Source: Plantago elongata (lineage: Eukaryota > Streptophyta > Magnoliopsida > Lamiales > Plantaginaceae). Taken from it: 64,000 bases of DNA. The stretch covers positions 1 through 64,000 of the forward strand of contig JAYMSP010000185.1 of the NCBI GenBank assembly GCA_036897095.1, in the 5' to 3' direction. The position numbers were made by a program, and so were the translations under genes. How positions within the stretch are numbered: the stretch's first letter is position 1; each line of letters begins with the position of its first letter. This document shows positions 12,501 through 23,556 of the stretch, one piece after another. The notes under the pieces are model-generated. The model did not search any database. It worked only from the letters and a program-made list of their open reading frames with translations, and had not been told where the DNA came from.

Positions 12501-14537
12501 AAGGCTCTTTAGGTGGGAAAAATCCAGCAAAAGAAGTTTCGTCAAACCGAACATGACGAGAGATGTATATTCGACCTGTGGTAGAGTCGAGGCATTTGTA
12601 TGCACTTTGAGTGGTGGAGTAGCCAACAAAGATACAAGGACGTGAGGCAGGTTCAAGCTTTGTAGTCGTATACGGGCGGAGCCAAGGATAACATATACAT
12701 CCAAATGAGCGAAGCTTGGCATAGTTTGGTTTTTGCCGAAGCAAAGCTTCAAAAGGACTAATATTCTTCAAGGTCGGCGTTGGCATACGATTTATGAGAT
12801 AAACTGCAGTGTGAAAGGCAAATGACCAGAATAATGATGGGAGCTTAGCATGATGTAATAGTGCCTTGCCTGTATCCATGATATGGCGATGTCGTCGTTC
12901 CACCAAGCCATTTTGTTCCGGAGTATAAGGGGCTGTGGTAAGCCAAGTAATCCCATGAGTCGAGAAATAAGACTTGAGTGTGAGAAATTCCCTACCGTTA
13001 TCACTGTAAAAATTCTTAATAGATTGCCCAAATTGAGCTTCAGGGATGGAATCAATCGACATCGAGAAGAAGATGATGACTAAGAAAATGATTTGATTAG
13101 TATTAGCAGCGGAAAAGACAGAGTCTCCAGGAATGAATTAGGATGATACCATATAAGAGATATGATTGATATTGGAAAATTGGTTACTGTCCATTTTGAC
13201 TTGCATCAGAATTTATACACAGTGCATACACAGGTAATGAAGGAAAGAATATATTTTTGCTAATCACATTGATAAGCTATCCCACTAATTATCACTAATT
13301 TCACTAATCACGTTATTAGAATCTTCTTCCTTAATATATAATTGTGCCTCTATGTAGCTGTAATTTATCTTGTTTCAGCATAGAGTTTCTTTCGGCAGGA
13401 CGGAAGTCTTACACTATGAGAGATACTGATCTCTCTGATGCCTTATCATGACCACGCTCTCTCTTTGTACTCTGGTCTTCTGTATGTATGATTTATGTTG
13501 ACATGACGTCTCTACTTTTGAGTTGCCCCCTTTTTCTTAATGTTTCATGTGGATGCAACTGGGTTTTATATAAATTCGCGGTGTCTCCATACTGTAGATG
13601 CACTTCTTAATTCTTATAGAAATATCCACCTTGTTTGCTGAAATTCAAGACTATGCGGAGTTATATGCTGTCTGTGTATGCTCGGATATGGATAGTTTCG
13701 AGCTGACTTCAAAAGTTCAGTTGATCACAGAGCAGGCTCGTGCTTTTTTCCTATAGCACTTGGATCATACATGAAGTATCCACCGTATTTGTTTTTGTGT
13801 ACTGTCTCTAGTGATAAGCTGAGGTATTTCACTGCTTCTCAGCTGTATGCATGCATCTTCTAGTTTTACATGTAAGGCAACACCCTTGTTATAGATGAAA
13901 TAAGTCAATCTCGTCTGTTGTGATATACTGGCAGCTTTTAGATAACGATAATAGCATCTTTGTTGGCTTGTCTATTAGAGTTGAAATTGCACTGGGACGG
14001 TGAATGTAACTTCTCGAACATGCTGTGACACTATTAGTTAGCACAGAATAGTAATGTATGACTGGAAATAAATGCTATCCCATTAGCTATTTGCTAAAAA
14101 CACCAGGACTGATGCTTGGCTTGATGCCCCTCTTCTGCATGATAACTGGACTAGAGATGTCTCCTAGCTGTATTCACCAGAAATACTCTGCCTCTGCCTC
14201 CAGTATTGTTCGAGAGTGTACACCAGTTCTCTTTTGAGCACTTGGTTTGTTCTCTTGGTGGAAAGGTGGATGAAAATCCATGACGCGGCTTTCCTAATCT
14301 ATCATCTAAGTCGTGTCACTTCTTATGTGGAGCACAAGAATACCGAAGTTGTGGTTTCTAAATTCATATTGGTTTGACACTGCAGGAAAACAACTTATGC
14401 ATCAAGTTGCTGAATTAGTACCCCGTCATCCTGGTCGAACTAAGAAGCCAGAGCCAGCTGCATCTTCCAAACCCGGTTCTTCTACTTCGGCAGCTGGTAC
14501 TTCAAAATCTGGGAAGGGTGGAAGGAAGAAAAGATAG
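9516..14537 (+). CDS. SRP19: Signal recognition particle 19 kDa protein (SRP19)
   Basis: Three coding exons: 9516-9692, 9779-9878 and 14386-14537, giving 142 residues. SRP19 binds helices 6 and 8 of the 7S RNA and helps load SRP54, so that ribosomes making secretory proteins are targeted to the ER. The family signature is clear: NIKKWIVFYPIYINSKKT near the start, AEGRRI, KACENPTC, then KAYPRDFMQRGRVRV in exon 2, and AELVPRHPGRTKK followed by a Ser/Gly/Lys-rich tail ending GGRKKR in exon 3. The length is normal for plant SRP19. The start MDVDVQNIKKW fits the family; an in-frame ATG 54 bases upstream lies in the probable leader intron. The last intron (9879-14385, 4507 bp) is greatly enlarged by an antisense copia insertion, while its GTAAGT donor and CAG acceptor look normal. 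The gene appears intact. Confidence 0.95.
10474..10649 (-). repeat. Copia 3' LTR
   Basis: Matches 13152-13336 almost base for base, from TATAAGAGATATGATTGATA to CTTCCTTAATA. Confidence 0.88.
13152..13336 (-). repeat. Copia 5' LTR
   Basis: The partner of 10474-10649; it is adjacent to the primer-binding site on its inner side. Confidence 0.88.
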
Positions 14538-15106
14538 GCTGAGTCTTGTATTACTGAACTGCTAATCATTTCTACTGATAGATCTTCCATAAGCTGATGT
14601 AATGCTATCAAAGTATATGTGCTGGTTTTTGACTTGGACTACAGAAAATGATTTTCCAGTTTGTATACTTTATGAGATATGCTTTCTCAGATGGTAAATT
14701 TTCTACCATTATGGGGAGTCCAGAGGTTACTCTGCAATATGAGACCAACGTTGAAGGCGATCTTGCTTCTTTTCATCAGTTCTATGGTCTATTACAACAC
14801 TGCTTTTCTTTGTCGTGTATAATCCTTGCTAGTATAGTACTATTAGCAAGTAGGTCACATAATTCTTCGTTTAAGGTCATCGCATTGCATACTGATCTAG
14901 CTCTCCACTTCAAACACCATTCTTACCCTATCACCGCTTAGTTTTCCTTAATCCACGATACATATACAAAGGGAACGGGTCGAAGAAGAATCATCAAAAA
15001 ACCAGGCAAGGAATACAACTATATATATTGGGAACCCCTATTTATAAATACATCAGTATATATTTGAATTATATAGTCTTTTCACACTCATATACTTTCT
15101 AAATTG
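14538..15106 (+). other. SRP19 3' flank and intergenic DNA
   Basis: Presumed 3' untranslated region of SRP19 followed by intergenic sequence. No further gene is supported; the open frame at 14648-14941 has no recognisable domain. Confidence 0.5.
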
Positions 15107-15245
15107 TCAAAGTGTTCGTAGTCAAGTGACAAACTGAGATACCTCGTAATTAAGAAGTTACGGGTTCGATCCCCGAAATATTGATATTTATCCTCTGTAA
15201 AATAATTTATTTGAGATTTATTAATGATAATTATTTATTCTACTG
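15107..15245 (+). mobile_element. Probable tRNA-derived SINE
   Basis: A-box-like GTAGTCAAGTGACAAACTGAG is followed about 30 bases later by a strong B-box match, GGGTTCGATCCCCGA. A T-rich, AT-rich tail follows. This is the layout of plant tRNA-related SINEs. The ends and target duplication were not resolved. Confidence 0.45.
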
Positions 15246-15550
15246 CGTATTGTAATAATCGTATAAAAAAAACAAAAGAATTCCATTACACCACACTTAA
15301 ATGGGGCAGTTATTTTCAGCGGGAAAAGGTGAAAAGTAAAGGGAAATCCACTTCTTCTCAATGGCAGTCCCAAACACGGCGTAATATTTCACTCACTTCC
15401 CGTGCAAGTTTCATCGTTTTTCATCAATTTCCCGCCATTATCCCGGCATCATCAATTCATCATCTACGTGAGTGACGAACGAGTGCATTTAAATTTCATC
15501 ACCTCCAATTGCAGTCAATTTTCCGCCGATACCTAAAATCTCCTTCGGAA

Positions 15551-18500
15551 ATGAGCGACTCGGAGCGGTGGAGCGTGACATATACGAAGCAGATTAACAA
15601 AAAGCGAGCAGTGTATCAGGATGGCTTCCTCGAGATGCAATCATCTCGCCTCAAGGTTTTCATTCTAATTTTTGAATTCCTTTTAGGATACCGAGTGTTG
15701 GATGCCTAATTCTGCTGTGAATCGGACTCAAATGTTTGAATCATCAGTGTTTCATGTTAGGCTTAGTGATTAGTATCTGATTGAGGTCTCGAGATCTCTT
15801 TTGTTTTTATGGTACTGAATTTTGAATGACGTGATGTTATCTGGATTATGATTTAGATGAAGTATAAGCTTATGTGATTTGTTTAGCTAGTTGATGAGAG
15901 TTATTGACCTGAAAAATGACGAGATGTATTCTGGTTTTGTTCGTTATGCATAGTTTCTGCCAGATAGTTTATGCATAGTTCGTAATCCGTAGTTTGATAG
16001 TTAACTAGCTAAGATTTTTAATTGGAAGTAGACGGATCATATAGAGGTTAAGCAGTTAAGGTGTAGGATGAGTACTACAGGCTATTCGTTTGATCATTTG
16101 TTGTATTGTATTCGTATGCAGGCTTCGCTGTATGATGAATTTGACAAGCTTTTGGTCAGCAAATTTATGAAGGTAGAAGATGTAATCAGACCTGGAGAAA
16201 CTTTGACATTTTACTCCTACCTTGTTGATATTGGAGAGAAATGTGGAGGTCATGAGCCTGAATCCACTTCAAATTTTCAAGGGCTAGACAAGAAAGTTAC
16301 TGTTAAGTTAGAAAAATTGGACAGCCAAGAGTCTAAGAAGCACTCAAATTCTCTTGGTAATTGCTTTTGTGCCGGTTTGAAGTTACTTTCTTTGTAAGTT
16401 TATTAATGTTAGTACATTCTCTTTAACTTAATCTTTTCGTGTTGAAAAGGCAGGAGGCCCAGTTTTCTTAGGCCCGCTTTTGTTTCGAGAAAACCTTTGT
16501 TTATCAACTTGAGTCCATCTCAAAAAATTATCCAAGGTTTGTTCAATCACTTCCATCGAGCTTCATTTTTGTATTATTGCACTTAATCCTATGTAATTTA
16601 ATGTTGTATGTGCTCCCATTCCTGTGTTGCTCTTATGCATGAGTTCACATCCTAGTTACAACATAATACTCCTAAATGATTAAACATTTGGAATTAAAAC
16701 CGCCTTTACACTGATGCTGTAGGTACTAGGTAGTATATCGTTTATATAGAACAATATTTGGTTGACTTGCTTTTATTCTGCTCTTCAGATTTCAAGAAAA
16801 GTGAAATGAACAAATATGGTTCTTCACCAAGTTGTTTGGATATGAAAATATCCAGCACTACAAGTAAGTGCTTCGCGTACCAAAAAGGATTGTGAATTTC
16901 TATAAACTAGGATTCTTTGAAATCGTATACTGTTTATAATCTGTTGAAGAGCTTGATTAGAACTATAAGGTCATATTAGTTGCAGAAAAATCTGAGTAGG
17001 TTTATTGTTCAACTTAGAGTGGCAGGTCATGTACACTACACAAATAACTCAAAAGGCGAAGAAGTTTCATGATGGAGTTTTGCACTTTGTTGATAATCAT
17101 GGAGCACTGGGGAGGAAGGTATCATAACTTATTATGGATCTGCTCTATTTTCATGTTTTTAGGTTATATGGTTCTTGGGTAGCATGTGGAGCAACTTATT
17201 ATGGTTTTTGACAGTCTTTTTATGTTGATTTCGACGCACTGTTGGATATCTCAAGTTCAGATCATTGGAACTGTAAAATAGTGCGTAAAAACACAATCGG
17301 GTCGTTTTCTGAAACATGTTGTGGTCGCTGTCCATCATATTCTCTTGATATACAAAACGGAAGAGTTAACCAGTTGTATACCAAACGAGACAGAAATATT
17401 TTTGAGGACATAAACTGAAAATTTGGAAGAAATGAGACCCATCAAAGTTGCCTGTATCTTCAATCCCCAAAGCTAGTACTTTCCTGATTTCTTCACAACT
17501 TTGCAATTGACTGTGCCAGAATTTCACTGCACCGGATATGGAACAATATTGAACTCTTACTAGTCGTTTAAGCAATTATGCCCTGATTTTGAGTCTGAAA
17601 GAAATAACATGCCTAGTCTTTAATCAGGGTAGAACTATGTGGGAATGTAGTATTCATATTACGGACTTAATTAGCTTCCTCAGAATTCAGGACTCATACT
17701 GAGGTGTTCATGTAATTATTACGGTGAATCCTGAAACTCAGAGCTAATATTAAAGAAAGTTTAAGTTCTACTCCATCAGTGGGAGCTGATCAGGTTCCTC
17801 TTGCTAATTCATATGCTTTTTCTGACCTGGCCTACCAGTAGATCTTTCTTTAGTTTTCATTTATTCTTTTTTTTTTAATCCCAATTTTTAAATGGTGACG
17901 AAGAGCATTCAAATTGGTTTAGGGTACATTTTTTTTTCTTCCCCTTTAAATTATGTGAAGTTAGTAAGAAGATCTGAAGGTCTGTCAGTGCAGTGCATTA
18001 GTAACTATTGACTATTGGAATAGGCCTTTCTTCTTACTCTAGTAGTTAATCTGTTGAGTGTTGAGGAGTATAACGATATGCACATTGTTCTTCCATCCAG
18101 ATTCTAGTCGTAATTACTAATTAGTGATATCAGAAGAAAACCAGAATAATGAGTTTAAATTTTCAATGGTTATTTTAGTGGCATCACATTCGATAGCATA
18201 TCTTAAAGTTGTGGATCTGCGGTCCTCTATTTTTGAGTATGAAGCTAGAGCAGGAGTGCCATTACTTGGTAACAGTCCATCATTTTTACTCCCCCTCCTG
18301 AGGCTTTTTATTTAGCACTATATTCATGCTACAGTCTTCATTTTTTTTTTTTTTTTTTTTTTTTGTGACTTGTTTACTAATCTGCAGGTAATGCTCTATG
18401 ATGAATATGAAAGGTTACTGGACAGCAGGTTTTTAAAGAAAGAAGTGATAAATACGGGAGTAACACTAACATTTGATTCCTATCTTGTTGAAATTGGTGA

Positions 18501-21500
18501 CAAATGCGGGGATAATGCACATGAATCTGTTTTGAACTATCAAGGGAAGGACAAGAAAGTTTCTGGCATGCCGGGCCTGTTCAACCAGGAGTCCCATAAT
18601 AACACAAATTCTTTTGGTAATGGTATTCTCTCCATATGGGGGTTCCTTCTCTATCTTCTCAAGTCTTAGTTGTCAAATGCCTAGCTTATGATCTGGAAGT
18701 TTGAGACTTGAGAGTATCTGTCTGTAAATTTTCTTGCTGCTCTATTAGAAAGGAAACCTACTCATCGGAATAATAAAGCTCCACTGATCAACTTGAGCCC
18801 ATCTCCTGAAAATATCACAGGTTATCTTGACCTAGGCTTCTTTTACATTGAACAATACTGTGCCTTCCAAAGTTCCCATTCCAAGAAAGATTTAGTGCTT
18901 CATTGGCAAGCGATTAAAACCAACAAAACCTGGTTCAAAACAACTAAAAATACACATTTTAACCCGGTTTTCTCGACTTTAATCGGTTGCCAAACAACCT
19001 GTTAATGTCTTGGTCGTGGCGGCTGGCAATGAGCTGTGATTTGTGTTATATTTGATTTTAGGAGTTAACACGTGACTGTGATATACATTACTTGATTGAT
19101 TACTCAAATAGAAGGGTTGCTATTCTGAATCTGAGCTCCTTATGCTGTTTGTATGATCAAATAGTCAGTTCATTTACAATGCTTTCTTACATTTCAGATT
19201 TCAAGGCATTGGCAATGCAAAATAATAATAATCACTCCTCACCAAGTTATACAGGTTTGATAACATCCAGCACAATGGGCATGTTTAATTACCATGTAAC
19301 TGAATGAAATGTAGTTGATCAATATAGAATAAATTTGTTATTATGAAGTCAGACTAGATTAGCTCCAGAGGACTTATGGTGGCTGTTTTCATCTTAGAGT
19401 GGCAGGTTATGTACACAACACAAATAACACAAAAAGCAAAGAAATTCAATGACGGTGTTCTACAACTTATGGTTCGTGACGGATCACAGAGTGGGCAGGT
19501 ATAAACAATTATGTTAACAAAATTCTGCACTAGCTAATTTTATTCTTTGCCGTTTACTATCTAGCAAAAAGATGACGCAATATTATCACAACATTGTCCA
19601 GAGCGACACGGTTCCTCTGCCATTTTCAGCATGCTAAATTTCTGACTTCTGTAACAGTTGTTTTAAAAGGTGTAAAACCCTCAAAATCTATGTCCTTTTG
19701 ACTTTGAGTTGAACCAGGTAAACCATGCTTTCTAGCATGGAAACCTATAAAGCCCTAACTTATTTCTCACCAAGCTTATTCGGTCTTAGTATTAGGCATT
19801 TGAATTTAAAATTGTGTTGTTCATGGTAGAACAAGATCCAATCTGAAAATATCCAAGTAGGCATGAAGCAGAAAAGTTTCGCTGAGGTTATAGATAAACT
19901 TGTTTGATCTTTAATTGATCCCTCATTGATGGAAAGCTGTTCAATAAACAACCGACGATCCAAAATGAGTATTGAAATTGTGATTAAATTAGCAAGAAAA
20001 ACAGATCTGTAAATGTGATGCTCAAGTAAGATAGTAACATAAAAATCATAGCAATTATACAAGTATCTGTCGTTACTCACATTTGTTGAATTTTCTGTTA
20101 CCTATATTATCCTTTTGAGGTTACTTTGCTTGCGGAAGATGGAACTGTACTGGGTCATAGGCACCTCAAACTATCTGAGGACGTCAAAAGTGGAACTACT
20201 ATTGAGATGCCAAAGTATTTGATTGAAGTTGGTGAGCTGGTCAATTTAGAAATACTCTATGTTTTGCTATTCTGGTGACTCTTCGTTTCTACCCAGTGTG
20301 TACTTACGAGTCATATTGAAACCTAATCACTGTCTTCTCATGATAATACAAATGATGGTTGATCTGAATGAAGTACTTTTAGAGATTCATGATTAGTGAT
20401 CTTTCACTGAGTAATTTTATTCTTGGATGTGTAGGAGAATGTCGTGATGATGCTTCTTTGAAGGTATCAAATGTCCAAACATCCAGTATAGACGACACCA
20501 CACTAAGTAGGAGAGTTCATTCAACTGTACCATTCTGTGTTGGTAAGCACATTGGCAATTCCTCCATCTCAAGAAATGATACTATGCTAGTGTACAAAAA
20601 AACATGCCCTCCCGAGTTTGATGTCTTGTTTTCTTTTATCTCAGGCTATTGGTTCACAAAATCTTTTATTTTATCATTTAATATTTTTTCAATAGAATAT
20701 GCAAGTTAAGGAGTTCTAATGTTTTTCTTATAATCTGAAATCTCGCTTAAAAAAATCCTGAAAATGGTATAATCTTACTTTTCAACTGAATTAAGCAACT
20801 CTTTCTGCTTTCTTGTGACCTATTTTGGATGCCTTGTGTGTTTGTTCTCTTTCTTGCCTAATCGTCTTATTTGACCTTTGTTATGCTCTCACTTTTAATA
20901 TATTCACTGGCATGATCAAGGTAAAAGTAAAACTAGGACTCCCCCAAGAAAACTTACCAATCATGATGGCTCAAGCTCCAAGACCTGTGATACGGAATCA
21001 AGTTCGAAAATCCTTGCAAATGAGCCAAAACGTTCCGGTAGGAGTTCTAGTTCTATCTGATGATTTCAACCTAAGCCTTGGTCTTTGCATTATAATTTCC
21101 TACGAAGTCATGTAATAACGGACTTTTAAGTCTGCTATATGCATCGACTGGGAAAAATAAATATAAATTCTTGTTGATAACCTGATATGTATTACAACAA
21201 CCGGAACTGGCATGAAGGGTTTGTTTAATATATATGAAAGTGGCTTGTTCCGAGCACTGTACTTCATGTATGCTCTGATATTCCATAAATATTTTATGTT
21301 TTTTTGGATTATGACAGCCAATGCCATCTTATCCATTCTAAGAAAACCAGCTGTTCAGGAAGATGTTAAACCAATGGAAGATCCCCTGCAGTTTCATGTT
21401 TCAGATGATCATTCTGATTTGAGAAGCCATGTACATGCAAGAGAGTTTGACATAAATTCTGTGGATGTATCCAAAGGAAGAATTGTAAACCATAATTGCA

Positions 21501-22889
21501 ACACGAACACTATAAAATCTGAAGCAGTTGAAATTTCTGCAGCTGGGAACTCTGTAGTGTATGAAGCTGGAGAAGATTCTCCAGATAACTTATTAGGGCT
21601 CTACACCAGGTATCAGATTTAAATTTATCATGAAACCAATTTTCTGTGATCACGATTCAGTTCTAGTAGTCAAGTGTTCTCGTCCCATGCTTCTGCAGTA
21701 ATAAGCTGGATCCTTCCATTGTTTTGCAATGGGCTAATCTTGTATGAGAAACTGAAGGTTTTGTTCTAGACTGTTATAGATCCATTGTAGTTTCTTGCAT
21801 AGAGAAATCAAGGTCCTGATAGAGCAGATATTCTGTCTTCCCCCAGTATTACTATTGAAAGTGTTAAGAAGTGGCCTATGATACGATTTCAAGGATGAAG
21901 TTGTGATTGCAGTAGCAAAGATGATTGTTTAGCATTTGACATTCATCAATAACTAATGTTCAGGAAATGCAAACATGTCCGTATTTTACTAAGCCAAACT
22001 GCTTTTTATTACAGATCAGAAGAGATAGCTGCTAATGAAGCCAATCATTATAAGTTCAGGTCTTCTGCTTCGGAAGCTCATGATGCTGTCACTGCCGCAT
22101 TGGATCCTGAGAGACAGGCATCAATTGCATCAAAATTGCCCACAGTATCAAATATAAAAGTTAAACTTGAGAATATTCCCGAAAATAACTTCTGTCCAGG
22201 CAAGTTTATGCTAATAAATGTTACAGGTTGCATCTGATGTTTTTCTTTCTGATGGTTCACCTTGTTGTCCTGCTTCAGAAATTAGAAATAAAACAAGTAC
22301 TGCTGCTGCAACAATTGATTCAAGCTTCAATAATATTCCCAAGGCAAAATCGGTAACCCCTCTGAACATTATGCATTGGACTACTATAATGCCTTTTGGT
22401 AGCTTTACATGGCATGTCATACGGCTTTCCTTACATAGATTCCATGTAATGATTCTGGGCTGGCCTTTATATACCTTTACATTGCTGAAATTGCTCATAA
22501 AGGGAAATGGCTGGCCTTTATATACCTTTGCAATGCTGAAATTGCTCAAAAAGGAAACAAGTTGTAATGATATTCCATGAGGACAAATGTCTAAGGGTTA
22601 TCCGCTCAGTGAAGATCCATTGCTGAAATTATCAGTCGCAATCTGAGTGCATTCTGTCTAATCCCTTAAATCTCTTTTATGATTGTTGCTGACAATTGAA
22701 ATTTCCCATTTTTCCTTTGTTCTGCAGCTTAATGAGAGCTGTTCAATTTCAAAGCTCGGAGCTGCTAGTATTGGTATGTATTCAGAAGGCTGGAGTTCTC
22801 GTGGTACCTCTGACATTGAAGACAACACTCACAAGCATGCTTCCCTTACAATAGCTGACGAGTTCCCCAGTTTTGATCTTGGATTTTGA
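15551..22889 (+). CDS. Three-module DUF2439 (ZGRF1/Mte1-type N-terminal domain) protein
   Basis: Sixteen exons: 15551-15655, 16122-16356, 16450-16536, 16789-16863, 17018-17118, 18388-18616, 18749-18820, 19198-19254, 19398-19498, 20120-20231, 20435-20542, 20921-21037, 21318-21609, 22015-22199, 22279-22352 and 22728-22889. They join in frame to 703 residues. DUF2439 has an N half (W.V.YT.QI..K...F.DG.L) and a C half (LYDE...L.SRF......G..LTFDSYLVDIG). Here it occurs three times: exons 1+2, 5+6 and 9+10; the third C half reads VTLLAEDGTVLGHRHLKL. The Ser/Lys-rich remainder ends FPSFDLGF. Known DUF2439 proteins (yeast Mte1, fission yeast Dbl2, human ZGRF1) work with Mph1/FANCM-type helicases in recombination and DNA repair; no helicase domain follows here, so only a nuclear repair role by analogy can be inferred. 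Intron 14 uses a GC donor (AG|GCAAGT at 22200). Exons 2-5 and 6-9 look like a tandem duplication. Confidence 0.85.
22460..22561 (+). repeat. 51-bp tandem duplication in intron 15
   Basis: Two copies, 22460-22510 and 22511-22561, start CTGGCCTTTATATACCTTT and differ at a few positions. They lie inside the last intron of the DUF2439 gene. Confidence 0.8.
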
Positions 22890-23556
22890 CATCTTATATC
22901 TTGTTTTGTCCGCGATCTGGTGGCTTGATGAGCAGTGCACTGTGGTCTCAGGAAACCACTCTTTGTCAATACAATACTATGTCATGAGATTTTCCATTTA
23001 GTCTCCTTAAGCTTAACTTGTACTATGATAATGTGCCTTTTGACTTGTCGAGAGTAATGGACTGAAGCCCTTAATCACCATTCACCACCCACTTGTGGAG
23101 TCATAGTTACTGAATGCGAAAAGCTGATAATGGAATTAAGTAATTTTTGCGGGATTGATGGAAATATGAGAATAGATTTGCAATGCTACGATCTCCACCT
23201 CTTGTCTTTCTTCCCGTTAACAAAGTAGCAGCATGGCCTATATCTGTTTTTTCTTTCTTTCCTCGGGTAGATTTTCATTGTGAATCAACAAATGAACCAC
23301 TTGAAGTTTTGAACACTAGTATAACCTTAAAGTACATAAAGGGAAAATGTACTGTTAGTACCTCTAAGCAGGCTATATATTCTCCGAGTATAGTTTATTT
23401 ATTGAACTTTTTTCCTCAAGAAGTTACATGCTTGTGCTCTTTTGAGTGTGTAGAACATGTATAGAACTCGTGCAGCTAATTTTGTGCTTGTAAGAAGCTA
23501 TCTGCAATCCACTACACAGAAGGCTCTGTGTTCATAGATTGTCCCTGTACAAACAA
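22890..23556. other. Convergent 3' region
   Basis: Shared space between the DUF2439 gene (+) and the ABIL gene (-). It presumably holds both 3' untranslated regions; no other feature was seen. Confidence 0.5.

Larger units (their letters stand above)
10474..13336 (-). mobile_element. Ty1/copia LTR retrotransposon fossil inside SRP19 intron 2
   Basis: A copia-superfamily element antisense to SRP19. The LTRs are short and nearly identical: 10474-10649 (3' LTR) and 13152-13336 (5' LTR). They differ by about three substitutions and one 9-bp indel. A primer-binding site matching TGGTATCA (initiator Met-tRNA type) lies directly inside the 5' LTR, and a G-rich polypurine tract lies inside the 3' LTR. 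Flanking TAGAA/TATAA may be a 5-bp target duplication with one change. Recognisable parts are integrase (about 12256-13062), reverse transcriptase (about 10993-12090, with the YVDD motif) and RNase H (about 10621-10956). The element is broken and incomplete, with several breaks; a gag-protease part is not recognised. LTR divergence near 1.7% suggests insertion within roughly the last one to two million years. Confidence 0.9.
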
